Counted from the first letter of the stretch, positions 20,025 to 31,580 are shown. The stretch: 64,000 nucleotides of DNA from Oxytricha trifallax (GCA_000711775.1 ARYC01000132.1:1-64000); one strand, 5' to 3'. Numbers and translations are program-made. The notes: generated from the letters alone by a model not told the origin.

Positions 20025-21530
20025 ATGGCACCAAGAAAGCAACCTAAGAAGCAGAAGAATTAAAGAAAGCATGTCCTCACTATGAAGAAGTACAAAAAGA
20101 AGGAGACCTACTATCTAGCAGCTATTCACGACGCCAAGCTTGAGAATGGAAGACTCATGGTGTTGGTGAGCTGGTAGGGCTTCCCTGATGCTGATCTGGA
20201 TTGGATTTCCAGGAAGGACTGCATTGGCATTGAAGCAATTGACATGGTTGAGGCATATCTCAAAGAGCACAAACCCCAGCTGCTGGATAACGTCTAATGG
20301 AACAAGCTATACAAGAGCAGATCCAAGGCCCCAAAACAGGTACACGTGCAGGATGACTCAATTGAGATAATTGATCTCACTCAGTGTTAAACAGGATGCT
20401 AAGCCACACCAGTCAAGACCCCATCTATTGCTACCTTATCCCCTGAGCAAGTACGATCAATTCATGACACCTTGAACGCACTGGCAAGCCAGGCAGGAAT
20501 GCAGAAAGCTACAATACCCCAAGCAATATCATAAGAGGACGAGAGCGACGATCATCTCGCTGAGCTTTATGACTATGAGACATCCATTCGCGATTAGGAG
20601 AATTGGAAGAAGCATGCTAACATCACAGGCTAAGACAAGAAGGAGGACATCGACTATGCTGCAATGAAGGCCGAGACCAGGGAGGAGTTCACAAACAGCA
20701 AATTGGACGAAGTGCTCACCACTTTCAAGCAGATGAAGTTGTACGACGATGATGTCAATCAGTTATCCATGCATAATGTCTTCAAAGACCCACTCTAGCA
20801 CCCCGGATACCGCGACCAATCCTTGAACGTTTGTCTTGTGCACGCAGTCAATATGATGGTGGGAGGTCCCCTCTTCGATGTCGCCTCCAAGTTCACGTAG
20901 TTGTACCTCTCAAGGACCCACATGGCCAAAGCTCCGCGAACTTGAAATGCTCTGGGAGCATGGGAACTCGCTCAAGAACCTGAAGCATGTGATCTTCGAC
21001 CCAAATACGAACTGCTGGATGAGCCCTCACATGTTTTATTTGCTGAGTGGCGAAGGTCTTCGAGTGATCCAATCTTGCAAAAAAGGCGGCCTCTTAGCCT
21101 TCCTCGAAACTGTGAAGTCCCATACACGATTCTTCTTCCAGATGATGGTCGAGGTTCTACATGACATAGATGGCGAGGAGGACGTCAAACAGAGCTACAC
21201 GCAGGTGTGAATACAAAGGTGGATGGAGTATGGCAGATACTCGACAGCGCAGAGAAGTGGCCTCTAAGGATTGAGCAGGATAACAGGCTCGCTAACATAT
21301 GGCTAAGGGGCGTCAAGTACCTGGGCTTGAGCATATTGGAAAAAGATAACCCTCCCAAGTCAAAGAGGTAGGCTTTCAAGAGGGAGTGGGAGATGATACT
21401 CTCAGGCAACACTATCTACGAAGGAGCGCAAGCAGAAAGCGGTAAAGAGCAAAAAGTAGATGACTAAAAAGCACGATCGCAAGCATCTTCAACGTGCAGG
21501 CAGCAAGTAGTATCGCAACTCCTCAAGTGA
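20025..21530 (+). pseudogene. Chromodomain protein with a possible cysteine-protease-like region (two frame breaks)
   Basis: ATG 20,025 (MAPRKQPKKQKNQRKHV). After a basic start, residues about 28-85 match a chromodomain: TYYLAAIHDAKLENG, LMVLVSWQGFPDADLDWIS, then an amphipathic helix IDMVEAYLKEH. Aromatic-cage positions Tyr, Trp and Trp are present. An acidic linker follows. A second region (NVCLVHAVNMMVGGPLFDVA, HVIFDPNTNCW, and after a break DGVWQILDS) is reminiscent of papain-like or Josephin-type cysteine proteases, but I cannot place a catalytic His with confidence. The first frame ends at TGA 20,943-20,945; homologous sequence continues in other frames to 21,210 and 21,530. A chromodomain would let the element target methylated histone. 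Confidence 0.6.
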
Positions 21531-21627
21531 ACCTAATGAAACAAAATCAAGAGCATCACTTGAAAAATAGATACTGGGAAAAAGAAGTGACTGTCACAGA
21601 GAGAGTGAAGTCAGGGCAGTGAAAAAC

Positions 21628-22268
21628 ATGATGGGTGAACGACATCACGATGGGAAAGAAAAGAAAAAGAAGGGTGCTGACATGATCGTTTTCACTGCAG
21701 AGGAGACTAAGATCCAGCAGGACCTCTCCAAGATCAGGGAGAAATTGGACTTGATCATCTTCTACCGCCTAAATTTCGCTTCCTACGATGAGCTGCCACG
21801 ATTCAAGGAGTTGATGAAAAGTCGGGAGCACCTGTTGAGCACGAGGACGAGGCTCACCTGGCCTGACACTGGCAGGTAATGGCAAGCCAGCGCGCCGACC
21901 TCCTACATTTCAAGAAGGATATTGAACTGTCCTGGAAGAAGAATGACTCCAAAGGATACAAGAAGGCCACACCCCAGTCGAAGACCCTGGAGCTCCAGGA
22001 AATGATCAGGGACGTCATCGAAGCCTCGGAGGATGAAGTGATCTCCTTCATCAAGAAGACCTACCAGAGGTGCCCCCTCATGCCCCGCAGTCTTCTCACC
22101 CTATTGATTCAGGAATCGTCAAGCGCAGAGATTGGGAGACTCGCAGGCTGGCACTCGAAGGTCATCGAGCCCAAGGCACAGGAGGTCAGAGATCAGAACT
22201 ACTCCGATGAACATGAAAAGGCTGTGGAAGCCATTATTAAGGAGATTGAGAAGTTAGTAGAGCAGTGA
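21628..22268 (+). pseudogene. Large element ORF F, charged helical protein, one frame break
   Basis: ATG 21,628 (MMGERHHDGKEKKKKGADM) leads into MIVFTAEETKIQQDLSKIRE and SYDELPRFKELMKSREHLLS. The frame breaks at about 21,880 and resumes in the +1 frame as RADLLHFKKDIELSWKKND, ending KEIEKLVEQ at TGA 22,266-22,268. It is helical and charged throughout. The C-terminal third resembles the small ORF at 6611-6925. It lies last in the block. Function unknown. Confidence 0.55.
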
Positions 22269-22350
22269 TTTAGTTTAAGTAGTTGGTCATAATTAATTAA
22301 TAAGTTTGTTTTGTATTTCATTTTCTTTTTCACCAATTTAAACATACTTT

Positions 22351-22400
<50 letters not shown>

Positions 22401-23158
22401 TAAATATATAAATAAAATAGATTTCCATTGATCATCGCCATATTGAATGTGGTTTCCCTCTGTTCCCCTCAGAGATTAAGATATAGTTGTTAAATCTAGA
22501 AGTGGACAAGTAAAGGAAATCTTTTAAAATACAGATTTATATATAATTAAATGTTACTACGCAAAGAATTAGAGTGGAATTTTTGCAAAAATCAGAAGAA
22601 AACAAGAAAAGTTGCCTAAGTAAAAAATATGATGATGAAGTTGAATATAAGTCTTAAATTTATTAATATCCTTAGTTTAATTTAAAATTCAATATAATTT
22701 CATAAATACAATCTTTTCAAATTCTTTTATTTTAAAATAAATAATTTTTAATTCCTTCTGATTATTAAGGTATCATTTTCTTGATCTCTATATTTAATTA
22801 TTCAATTATTATTAATTTATCTTTTTTGAAAAAAGGAATATTTTTATTTGGTATTTTTTTACAAATTTTCTTTCTTATTGATTTTGAAAATTTAGAAATT
22901 TTTTGCAAATATATGTGATTCTTGAAATATCTCTATAAATTAATGAGTTCGTTAACTTTTATGATTATTTAAATAAAAAGTTTAAGAATTTATCTATCTA
23001 CAAAGAAATCTAGTATTTTAAAGATTTAATATTCTGCAATAATTTATTAAATTTAAATATTTCTATTTTTTTATATAAAACATTTTAAAATAAAGTGAAA
23101 GAGAAAATTAAATAATTACTTTTATTAATATAACGATTGTGTGTGTGAGAGTCTTAAA
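22269..23158. other. AT-rich spacer with a (TA)n tract, no gene seen
   Basis: Contains a TA microsatellite at about 22,343-22,410 and long A/T runs. I searched it for a G4T4 end or an inverted copy of the 13,021 terminus and found none, so the right limit of the large element is unresolved. Confidence 0.55.
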
Positions 23159-24272
23159 TCATAATTTACTTATTACTTTTTTAATCTGATGATAGAATAG
23201 TTTCGAGTCATCTGGTGTCTCGAGGATCTTTCTTCTTAATCTCTTTGGCAGATTTGAATTTTACTTCCCATCGGAGCACTTTTAGAGCGATGTGGAGTTT
23301 TTATTGCAGATAATACGCTTGAGGTGTGATGCAGAAGTGTAGGTTACGAAAGAGTTCTCATCAAACAGCTTGATTGCGAAGCTTTTAGAGAGATTCAGGA
23401 TTTATAGAATAATGTTCTAAATTATCTCCTAAACCCACCCATTCTCTGTACTTGACTTCCCACAATCTACTCTTTCTATTGCAAGTCTTCTTGATCTTCT
23501 GTAATCTATGTCGTAAAGAGAGCAAGATTAGTTCTAGAACCTTTAAGCACAACCCAAGAATAAGCAGTATTTACAATTCTTCTTCAACAAGGCCATGCGC
23601 TTATTATTGTGAATTTTAATTTTCTGAAGAGTGAAAACCAACTCAGCTTCGCTCATGAATTTCCAGCTCCATCCATTTTATAACCATTTAAAGAAGCATT
23701 TAACTGATCAGTGACCAGTCTCTTCCCAGACTGTCAATACCTCTCATTCTTAAGATAAACTACAAATACTATTGTACAACCCTTACAAACTAATTTGTAT
23801 AGAAAACCTTTTTTGTACCATGTTCTTATAATCTGCATCATCGGAAAAATCAGGCTTGTCACTATTTGTCAGGTCCCTTGAGATGCTTAAAATGACTTTC
23901 CTCTGATTTATAGAAGATTCCACACGCACAAATAAGAATGTACTTAAGCCGATTCCACTGCGCTCTTAAGGAATTACTTTGATTTTAAGAAGTTTTATTT
24001 TTTGGCACCCTGACCACATATTGTGATTCCTAGGGCTTCCAAGAATCTCTCTCTGGCCAAAAGGCTACGTTGAACTAACCAATATTTTAAAAGCTTTCTT
24101 GAATGTCGTTAGTTATTATCTATGATTGGGATCTTAAAGTTTCATTTTCTAAAGTCATCTCATTTCCTTTTTAAGTTGAATTGCTAAAACCAAGTCTTGC
24201 AGTTAAATTGGCAATCGTCTGATCATAGATGGTGTTCTACTAAGCTTCTTTGTTAGTCTTCTTGCTAGTCAT
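23159..24272 (-). pseudogene. Unrecognised Cys-containing gene beside TBE#4
   Basis: Two good minus-strand frames lie in series. 24,272-23,859 (137 aa, MTSKKTNKEAQQNTIYDQT) contains FWPERDSWKPQESQYVVRVP and YILICACGIFYKSEESHFKH. 23,656-23,159 (165 aa, MSEAELVFTLQKIKIHNNKR) contains CKYCLFLGC and DSKLFYHQIKKVISKL. Between them a third frame carries VCKGCTIVFVVYLKNERY. The order of Cys pairs suggests one zinc-binding protein split by two or three frameshifts or small IESs. TBE#4 sits 26 bp upstream of the ATG and could have removed its promoter. I do not recognise the family; a germline-limited gene or another transposon's gene are both possible. Confidence 0.5.
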
Positions 24273-24397
24273 TCACGGGAATAGCTCCCTCACCATTCAA
24301 AACCCCAAAACCCCTTAGTGAGGTTTATAAGTGCTTTGATTTGTAGGGTATAGTTGGTCTTATTGGGCTTAGTAGAGAAATTAGGCCAATTTACAAA

Positions 24398-25460
24398 ATG
24401 AGAAATAGAAATTAGCGAAATTTAGGGTCGATTTATGATGAGTAATATTTAGATTTACTGCTTAAGCTTAGGTATGGTACGTGTATTAATATAGACTAAG
24501 CCAAACCTGTACTAAATTATGCAGCAATAGCAAAGTTATTACGCAAGAGTGCCTCAACTGTTAGGTATCACTGCTTGCTAGCTGTTTAGCATTTTAATTC
24601 TGGTTGTTGAACGCATCCTGCAAGAAAATAAAAGTTCTCTCAGGCTCATATTGACTTCCTCTGCGACTCTAAGACTTTGAAGTATTGGCCACACTTTCCA
24701 TTAGACTAGCGAGCTATCATGTTTCATCGCAGGTTTCCTGACATGCGTATCTCTCCATAGACTATAGCCAATATTTATAGAAGAAATGGTATTACTTTCA
24801 AGACTGTCAACAGAGTGAAGAGAGTGATTGATTTTACAGTGCCATCCTATAGTAATAATTTAAACTATATATATGATTAAATGCAGAGAGCTATTACAAT
24901 AACATCAAGTTCATACACGCTGATGAAGCTGTGTTTACCTTCAACACCTTTATTAATAAGTCTTGGTATAAGAAGTATGATAATATAGAAGTCTACGATT
25001 AGAAAGTAAAGGTCGTAACCCATGCAATTTTAGCAGGTATTAAGGAAAACTCTGGCTTAAAAAGTTATGCTATTCATCATCGCTCTATTAAGCGAGAGTA
25101 GTACATAGAGTTCCTACATAAGCTGAGAGATAAATACAACGATTAAGAGATCATCCTGTTGGTTGACAACCTCTCAGTCATAAGACTAAGGAGTCTAAGA
25201 AAGCTTATGAAGAGTTAAACATTACTCCTGTATACAATGTTCCTTACAGCCCTTAATTTAATGGAATTGAATTCTACTGGAGTTAAATAAAGACCCACTA
25301 CAAGAAACTGCTGCTATATCACCTAATGCATGACTTGCATATAGATACAGTAGACTTGATTCAGAATAGCTGCAAGAGAGTAAGCATAGATAAGACAACA
25401 GTTTGTGCGAGAGAAGGAAGAATGAATGTTTATAAATAAGTGTTAGACTTAAATGAATGA
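24398..25460 (+). pseudogene. TBE#4 DDE transposase with two frameshifts and a TGA
   Basis: ATG 24,398 (MRNRNQRNLGSIYDEQYLD) to TGA 25,458-25,460. All three catalytic residues remain: Asp in HADEAVF, Asp in LLVDNLSV, Glu in NGIEFYWS. An in-frame TGA lies near 24,609 (SGC-stop). A missing base near 24,895 (ITNNIKFIHA in TBE#5) and another near 25,172 (one C lost in NLSVHK) shift the frame. If these are not sequencing errors the copy is inactive. It ends 6 bp from the convergent 22-kDa gene. Confidence 0.88.
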
Positions 25461-25466
25461 ATAAGT

Positions 25467-26252
25467 TCACATATTAAACTAACCCATAAAGGGGTTTGGC
25501 TTTTCTTTCTTCTCCTCTTCTTATGGCTTGCTTGGGCCCATATTTCTTCTCATTGTGCCAGCTCCTGCATCTATGTTCATTTCTTCTGACTTTTAAACAT
25601 CTTTATAAAGTCTCTTGCTCATTCATAAATAGTCTATGACTTTCTCTCTCTGTGAACCTTCGCATGCTCTTTCATTAGGAATATACCAGTTCCAGGTTTC
25701 CCTACAAAGTTATGTGTCAAAGCTTACTAGAGAGGTATGGATGCTTCTTAAGCTCCGCAAGACAGGTCTCGCTTATTAGTATGCCTTGCTTCTTTTAATC
25801 TTCAGGAGAAATAGAGTAGCGTTTCTTGTGAGCTTCTTCAATGATCTCTCTGAGATAGCTCTCTCTTAAAGTCCCAAGAACACCAAAGAAGAAGCTCCTT
25901 ACTGGAAGTTAGTTAGAGAGTTGTTTCTTGGTAGGAAGATAAACTTCCAACTCTTCATCTTTCATCGCATCATCGTAAAGATTAGTGACTGAAATCTCTG
26001 GGTAGTTTGGAATTTCTATCAACTTAATTTCATGTTTTTGAAGGCTTTCTTCTCATCACAGAGTATCGCTCTTAGAAATGAGATTTTGGTACCTTCCATC
26101 GTTGGAAGGAATAAACCCACTATATATGATTAAGTATATGTCACATGCTTACCATGCTAAGTGAGGTATCGATAGAGATCTTCCTTGCTTCTAAATCTTG
26201 AGATCATTTCTTAAGCTTCAACCCTCTTCATTGCAGTACCTATAGATTCCAT
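25467..26252 (-). pseudogene. TBE#4 22-kDa gene with conserved 26-nt intron and late frameshift
   Basis: ATG 26,252 (MESIGTAMKRVEAQEMI). A 26-nt GT-AG segment at 25,727-25,702 (GTAAGCTTTG...TTTGTAG), when removed, joins HPYLS to RKPGTGIFLMKEHAKVH in frame. A base missing relative to TBE#5 then gives an early TGA at 25,621-25,619 (KSQTIYE-stop), before the EVSKRLY and basic C-terminal parts. The remaining sequence is readable to TGA 25,467. Confidence 0.83.
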
Positions 26253-26817
26253 CCTTGTTCCTACTCTTGTTATTGAATTTCAAATTTTAATATATAGAGT
26301 TCTGGATCCTACTGTTAAAAATCTTAGTATTAAATATGGGCATCTTATACAAGGTCAACCTGGTAAGGATACGTGGAGAAAGCTGGCAGAAGCTGTAACA
26401 AACTTCAGAGATGGAGCTCCATTTTTATCATTTAGTTCCATTAAATTAGTACTAAATTTGTTTAAATTTGATTAGTACCGGTACTAAATTCGTTTTAATT
26501 TAATTGGTACCAATTTAATAGTACCAAAACCTAATTAGTACCTAGTTTTAATCCAGCAAGGTTTTAATGGAAAAGTTCCAATCTGGTTTAAAACTTAATT
26601 GGTACCAGTACCAACCTGAACTTTATCTGAGTTGGTACCAGAATCAAAATTATTAAGAGTAAAATTACGAAAATTATACTTATAAACTGAGTAGAAATAT
26701 GAAGTCTTAGAGCTTAGATAAAGCCATCATTTATGCTGTTGCAACTCCTATATAGTCCAGATATAGCTATAGAGGTTTTAAGATCTTTATAATAGAAATT
26801 TAAATTTGAATTTAAAC

Positions 26818-28266
26818 ATGGCGGTCAACTTAAATCGTAGAGCAGCACTTTTAGGAGCAGGTCAATCAATGCTCAACTTTGGCTCCACTAAAAAGCCTGA
26901 AATCATTTATGTTGAGAGGGAGGTAGAGCTAAGAGCTCTTGAATTTGAAGCAGAGGTTTTTATCATCGAAGTATTAAACCAGAGGGAGAGCGCAGAGATA
27001 GGGGTTTAAACTTAAATTGATTATGTTGAGGAGCTAAAAGAACAGCAACCAATCGAAAAGATAAAAACATTTTTATGTTAAGACTGTTAGAATCATTTCT
27101 CAACAGAACAAAGCTTGAAGAGACACCTTAAAGAGGTACACTCTGGCAAAGCCAAGATATATTTCAAGCATGAGAAAGTGGATGGAAGGTACTAATGCAC
27201 AACTTGTAATAAGTCTTATACTCACTCTGCAAAAGTTAAGAAGCACATGCAAAAGCATCACCTCAGTGAATTCTTGATTTAAGATTAAGAGACACAAAAT
27301 CTTGTGCCAGCTAAAAGAAAATCAAATACTCTCGAATCTTAAAGAGAGTTACAGGAGAAGCTCAAGAGACAGAAAAGATAAGAATCGATGAACCAACCTG
27401 CAGGCAATACAATTCTAGCATGCTTCCAAGCAAAAGCTATGAGCATTCCTGCATTGAATGCAATTAATCTAAGTGGTTGTATCGAGAATTACTTGCATAT
27501 AAGTGTTCCTAACAAAGCAAAGCTTATAGTGGTCGATGAGTATGCATACAAGGTGTACCCTTTCAGCTATCTCCTTAAGAACGAGCAATACTAAAATGAG
27601 TTTGCTAACGAATATATGATTCTTAGAGAGGCATAGAGAAAAGATTGCAAGAACTTGCTTAAGCTAGATGGTGTTAATTTAAGCTATGGTTTTATCGCAC
27701 TGAGACTTAAGAAATGTGAAATGACTCTGAGAGATTATTTATATCATAACAGATACCCAGATGATTTGAATGATATACTATCAGATATGATATAGGGTGT
27801 CAAGGAGTTGCATGAACTTGGATATGTTCACAGAGATTTGAAACCTGAAAATGTAATGCTGAACCTCTGCCGTTTAGAAGTCGTAGTTATCGATTTCAAT
27901 AGAGCCTTAAGATAAGAGATAGTAACTTTAGCAAAGGTTCTTGGCACTCCTGGCTACTTCCCAATAAGAGAGAAGTGGACGAATGGATCAGTTTAGTGGG
28001 ATGTATGGGCAGTAGCTGCTATAATTTTAGAGAGTGACATGGAATGCATGTCTTACTATGGTACCAAATAAGAGAAATAATCAATAAGTTTAGCGAGTAA
28101 GCATATAAATCAGGACGATATCTGCAAAGAAATCAAACAGATTGTAGACATGATAATTGTAAGAGCACCATCATATCCAAGATAATTCTTAGACGATATA
28201 CTCGAACCACTATAGAGAGCAAGATTCAAGAGATACAATAAAGACAAGCAGATAAAATTTGTTTGA
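26818..28266 (+). CDS. TBE#4 zinc-finger/protein-kinase protein (57-kDa type), intact
   Basis: An uninterrupted 482-residue frame from ATG 26,818 (MAVNLNRRAALLGAGQS) to TGA 28,264-28,266 (KDKQIKFV). It has two C2H2 fingers at residues about 85-140, CQDCQNHFSTEQSLKRHLKE and CTTCNKSYTHSAKVKKHMQK. A basic Gln/Lys linker follows, then a kinase-like fold from about residue 220: AYKVYPF (Lys), HRDLKPENVML, VVVIDFNRAL, GTPGYFPIREKW, VWAVAAIILESDM. The catalytic HRD Asp and DFG Asp are kept but DFG is DFN and no APE is seen, so activity is uncertain. The product length fits the published 57-kDa TBE ORF. The intact frame among broken neighbours suggests selection or a recent insertion. Confidence 0.93.
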
Positions 28267-28532
28267 GTTAAATCGCATAATAATTATTAAATATACTTAA
28301 AATTCACATAAAACCTGCACTTTCTCTACTAACCCCAATAAGACCCCAACTATACCCTACAAATCAAAGCACTTATAAACCTCACTAAGGGGTTTTGGGG
28401 TTTTGATTGCCTTAAGTTTGATTTGCTCCATTAGATAATTTGCATGTTTCTGCGTCTTTTCTCAGCCAAGGATTGCTTCAACTGATTCGTAGATCTCTTC
28501 TGGTAACTTGCAATAGCTGAATAAGATTTTGA

Positions 28533-28720
28533 GAAGACACTTCAAGCGATAATGAAAGACGGAGGCTGGTAGTGGTAAAATGGCATGCCACTCTGAGGCC
28601 AGTAGCGGGTGCAGTATAGAGGGGAGACAACTTAACCCAAGAGGAGGACCGGCTCTTTTTCAGCGATGACATCCTGTGGTCGTCAAGCAGCATCTTTAAT
28701 GGGAACAGAAGGAGAAATAT
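28533..28720 (+). CDS. Short GC-richer coding-like fragment, unrecognised
   Basis: Right after TBE#4 a short island of balanced base composition has an open plus-strand frame (SDNERRRLVVVKWHATLRPV, GDNLTQEEDRLFFSDDIL, WSSSSIFNGNRRR). A minus-strand frame of 71 codons overlaps it. The island stands out from the AT-rich DNA to its right and may be a stranded host coding segment or a transposon scrap. Confidence 0.35.
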
Positions 28721-28739
28721 ATTTAATTAAAATTAAATA

Positions 28740-31289
28740 TATTTAATACTGAGAATTTAATAGATTTAACAAGTTGATTTTTATTTTTATACTACCCTCC
28801 TGCAGTATTAGTAGTAATAGTGATTTATTAAAAAGCAACCTACTAAGAATTATAATAATTATGATAATTAATAATAATTAAATTTTAATTTAAACAATCT
28901 CCTGTTCTAACGGCTATTTATCTTTTATAAATTAACTTATTATAGTAATATTATTGACAATATTATACATAATTTTTTCTCCAAAATTAAGATTTATTAC
29001 AAATTAAATTAAAAATGAATATAATAAAACATTCTTAATAAAAAATGGTTGAGAGTACGTGATATAGATCCTTTACAAAAACATATTAATTATTATTATT
29101 TCATATTCGATGTATTTTCAAAGTAATTGATACTGTCTTGCATAATTTCATTAATTTTATCAAATAAACTTTAGAATATTTTATGCTTGATTTGATATGA
29201 AAAAGAATTAAATCCAAAATCTACACAAAATAATGAAATTTAAATAAAAGGGGAGTGACTTGATAGTAATTAAAGTCAAAACTAAATGTTATAAATAAAA
29301 CAATGATATTTATACAAAAATATCTTGTTCGCTCGTATCAATTATTTAGGAAAATGAAAAATAATGAAATTATGATAAATTAATAAAAGGGCAGTTAGCA
29401 ATCTAATAAAATTTTGCAATTTTTCAGAGTTTTAATAAGCTTAGTTTTTATATTAATTAGCAAATATTTATATTTTACAAATTAATGTTAATTGAGTTTT
29501 TTTCTCTGAATTAATTAATTCCTAATCTTTTGTAATTTATCAATACTAAACTTATTCCTTTAAATTAGTATTTTAATACTCAGAATATTAAAAATAAAAG
29601 TTTCTAAATTTTTCTTATAACTCATATTTATTTTACACATATAAAAAGATTAAATTGATTGATTTATTTTTTCCATAAATTAATATCAGTATATAAAACA
29701 AGGTTTTTATATAAATATAAATATAATTATTTATCCTTATTAGGATTATGATTTTAAACATTTATAAAAGTAATTAAAACAATAAATAATAAAATATTAA
29801 AATTAAATATTGATTATAATTTCTAGTATGGGTTATGAAATTTATTAAATGGCAGAGGTAGCAAAAATTTTTATTTGTATAATCTTTATTTTGATAAAAA
29901 AATATAATTTCTTGGAAAATATAGGAAAGATTTGCAATTTTTAATTTAGTTTTATTCTTTTTTAATCAATTTAATTAAAATGTTTCTTTAATGCATTTTT
30001 TAAAATAAAAAAAAAACAGAAATTAATTATATTTAGAAATAAGAATAACCACAAATTGAAATTAAAAATTTTTTAAGAAATAAATAATATAACAATAGTT
30101 AATTTCTGTCTAAAAAATTTTCATTCCCCTATAAATATATTTCAATTTAACAATTAAAGGAGAATGTAAAACTAATAAAACTTTAATCCCAGTATGTAAA
30201 ATCAGTAAAACTATAATCCTACCATGCAAGCCTAAAACTAACCCTAACTCTATCAGCAACTAAATCAGTAAAATTTATAATATCCACACAACTTTGGTCA
30301 ATATTATAAGATTTAGAAATAAAATGGAACTAATTTAAAATCACTTCCAATTTTAATATTTGATAAAATGCTCATAAAATTTATTTTTTTATCTTAAACA
30401 ATTTTATTATTAAAATTTTTTTTTAAATCAAGTAATGATAAAGGAAATATTTTTTAGCTTTTTAAAACTTAAGAAAAATTTTGATAATTTTTTTTAAAAA
30501 AATATTAAGTATATTTTAAAATGTAATTTTTTTAAAAATAATTATAATTATATTTTTAACCAATTTAATAAGTTAAATATATGATGATATCCCTTAACTT
30601 AACTTAACTTAACTTAACTTAACTTAACTTAACTAACTTAACTTAACTTAACTTAACTAACTTAACTTAACTTAACTTAACTTAACTTAACTTAACTTAA
30701 CCAATTTAATAATAATAATATATTAAATTCAAAAATGAAGTTAGTTTTAATTTTATAGATTCATTTCAAATTTATAAAAATTTAATTAATAGCATCCCTC
30801 ACAACAGAGAAGTTCATTTTAATATCAGCACTAAAGTATTACATATTTTTTAAGATTTAGAAGATAATTTTATATTTAAAAATAAATAATATTCAAATAA
30901 CTGTGAAAGTATATTAACTATGAATAATTTTTGAATCAGCTAAAAACTGCATTATTAATATAATAAAACTATGAATAATTTAATGAAAAATTAATATATT
31001 ATATCGGGGAGTTTAAATTTTTAACAATTTTTGGATAAAAAAATATTTATCTTTAGATTAATATATAAAAAATATAAAACACAAACCAAATGCATATATT
31101 CGCTGAATTTGATAATTGATAAAAAATTTTAATACATTATAAATAACGAACTTTTTAAGAAAAGATTTTACCTTAATTTGAGGACTGATTTGAGAGTGAA
31201 AGTACGTTTAAGATTGGAAAGAGATTAAGATTTAATTTTGAGTCATACTTAGAAATATTATTTATCTTGATATGCTGACTAAGAATTTG
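28740..31289. other. Long AT-rich region, no gene seen
   Basis: About 2.5 kb of very AT-rich DNA with homopolymer runs. The only organised feature is the (TTAAC)n tract at 30,591-30,701. No frame of coding character and no inverted repeat of note. It would be expected to be eliminated from the somatic nucleus. Confidence 0.6.
30591..30701. repeat. (TTAAC)n tandem repeat
   Basis: Roughly twenty-two copies of the pentamer TTAAC, with a few 4-bp units (TAAC) that shift the phase. Simple tandem repeat, not a CRISPR array (no spacers). Confidence 0.95.
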
Positions 31290-31580
31290 TGGAGTATGTA
31301 TTCAAACCCCTAAATCACTTAAGCAGTTTATTGAATTTTTTTTATAAAAAGAGACTATTAAGGTATACTTTATTAGGGTTTTAATAGGGTTTATGTACGG
31401 GTTAAATGATAAATTTTAGCAATTTAAGATTATAATAAACGAGTTTTTAAAATTTCACATAAGCATAAGCTTTAAATAATTTTGGGGTTCTCTGACTTTT
31501 ATCTTCAATAATGTTGTTTCTAATTTAGTTTTATAATCTTTAATAGGCTTAATGATGATTGAGTATCCAAGCACTATTAG
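31290..31580 (-). pseudogene. TBE terminal remnant (end of kinase gene plus decayed terminus)
   Basis: The minus strand reads YSIIIKPIKDYKTKLETTLL then KIKVREPQNYLKLMLM, matching the C-terminus of the TBE#1 kinase (STIIKPSQENQQTIETIKHQ). The following non-coding 200 bp matches the terminal region of TBE#1, including the shared CATAAACCCTATTAAAACCC block. The G4T4 end has decayed to GGGGTTTG. On the other side homology stops where a palindromic element begins. Confidence 0.75.

Larger units (their letters stand above)
13021..22268 (+). mobile_element. Large non-TBE multi-gene DNA transposon (candidate)
   Basis: A roughly 9.2-kb block much richer in G+C than both flanks. It begins with telomere-like TACCCCAAAACCCCTTTG and carries at least six protein genes: two overlapping ORFs (13,258-15,280), a 220-aa ORF (15,310-15,972), a spliced minus-strand gene (17,263-16,432), a DD34E transposase (17,457-19,673), a chromodomain protein (20,025-21,530) and a charged small protein (21,628-22,268). 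All use TAA/TAG as Gln and short GT-AG introns. The right terminus was not found. The gene set matches neither TBE (three genes) nor Euplotes Tec elements (transposase plus tyrosine recombinase) as I know them. Frameshifts in several genes suggest decay. Confidence 0.65.
24298..28405 (+). mobile_element. TBE#4, complete telomere-bearing element (4.1 kb)
   Basis: Starts CAAAACCCCAAAACCCC at 24,298 and ends GGGGTTTTGGGGTTTTG at 28,405. It is flanked on both sides by ATT (24,295-24,297 and 28,406-28,408), the 3-bp target duplication of TBEs. The inverted terminal repeats run about 100 bp. It contains transposase (plus), 22-kDa gene (minus) and zinc-finger/kinase gene (plus). It is the best-preserved whole element in the window. 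Confidence 0.95.

Noticed and set aside
28478..28693. 71-codon minus-strand frame in the GC-richer island
   Set aside because: The overlapping plus-strand frame has a more ordinary composition. Neither is firm, so only the plus-strand frame is listed, at low confidence.
30591..30701. Regular repeat that could suggest a CRISPR array
   Set aside because: The units are 5 bp with no spacers; it is a simple tandem repeat, and the genome is a eukaryote.
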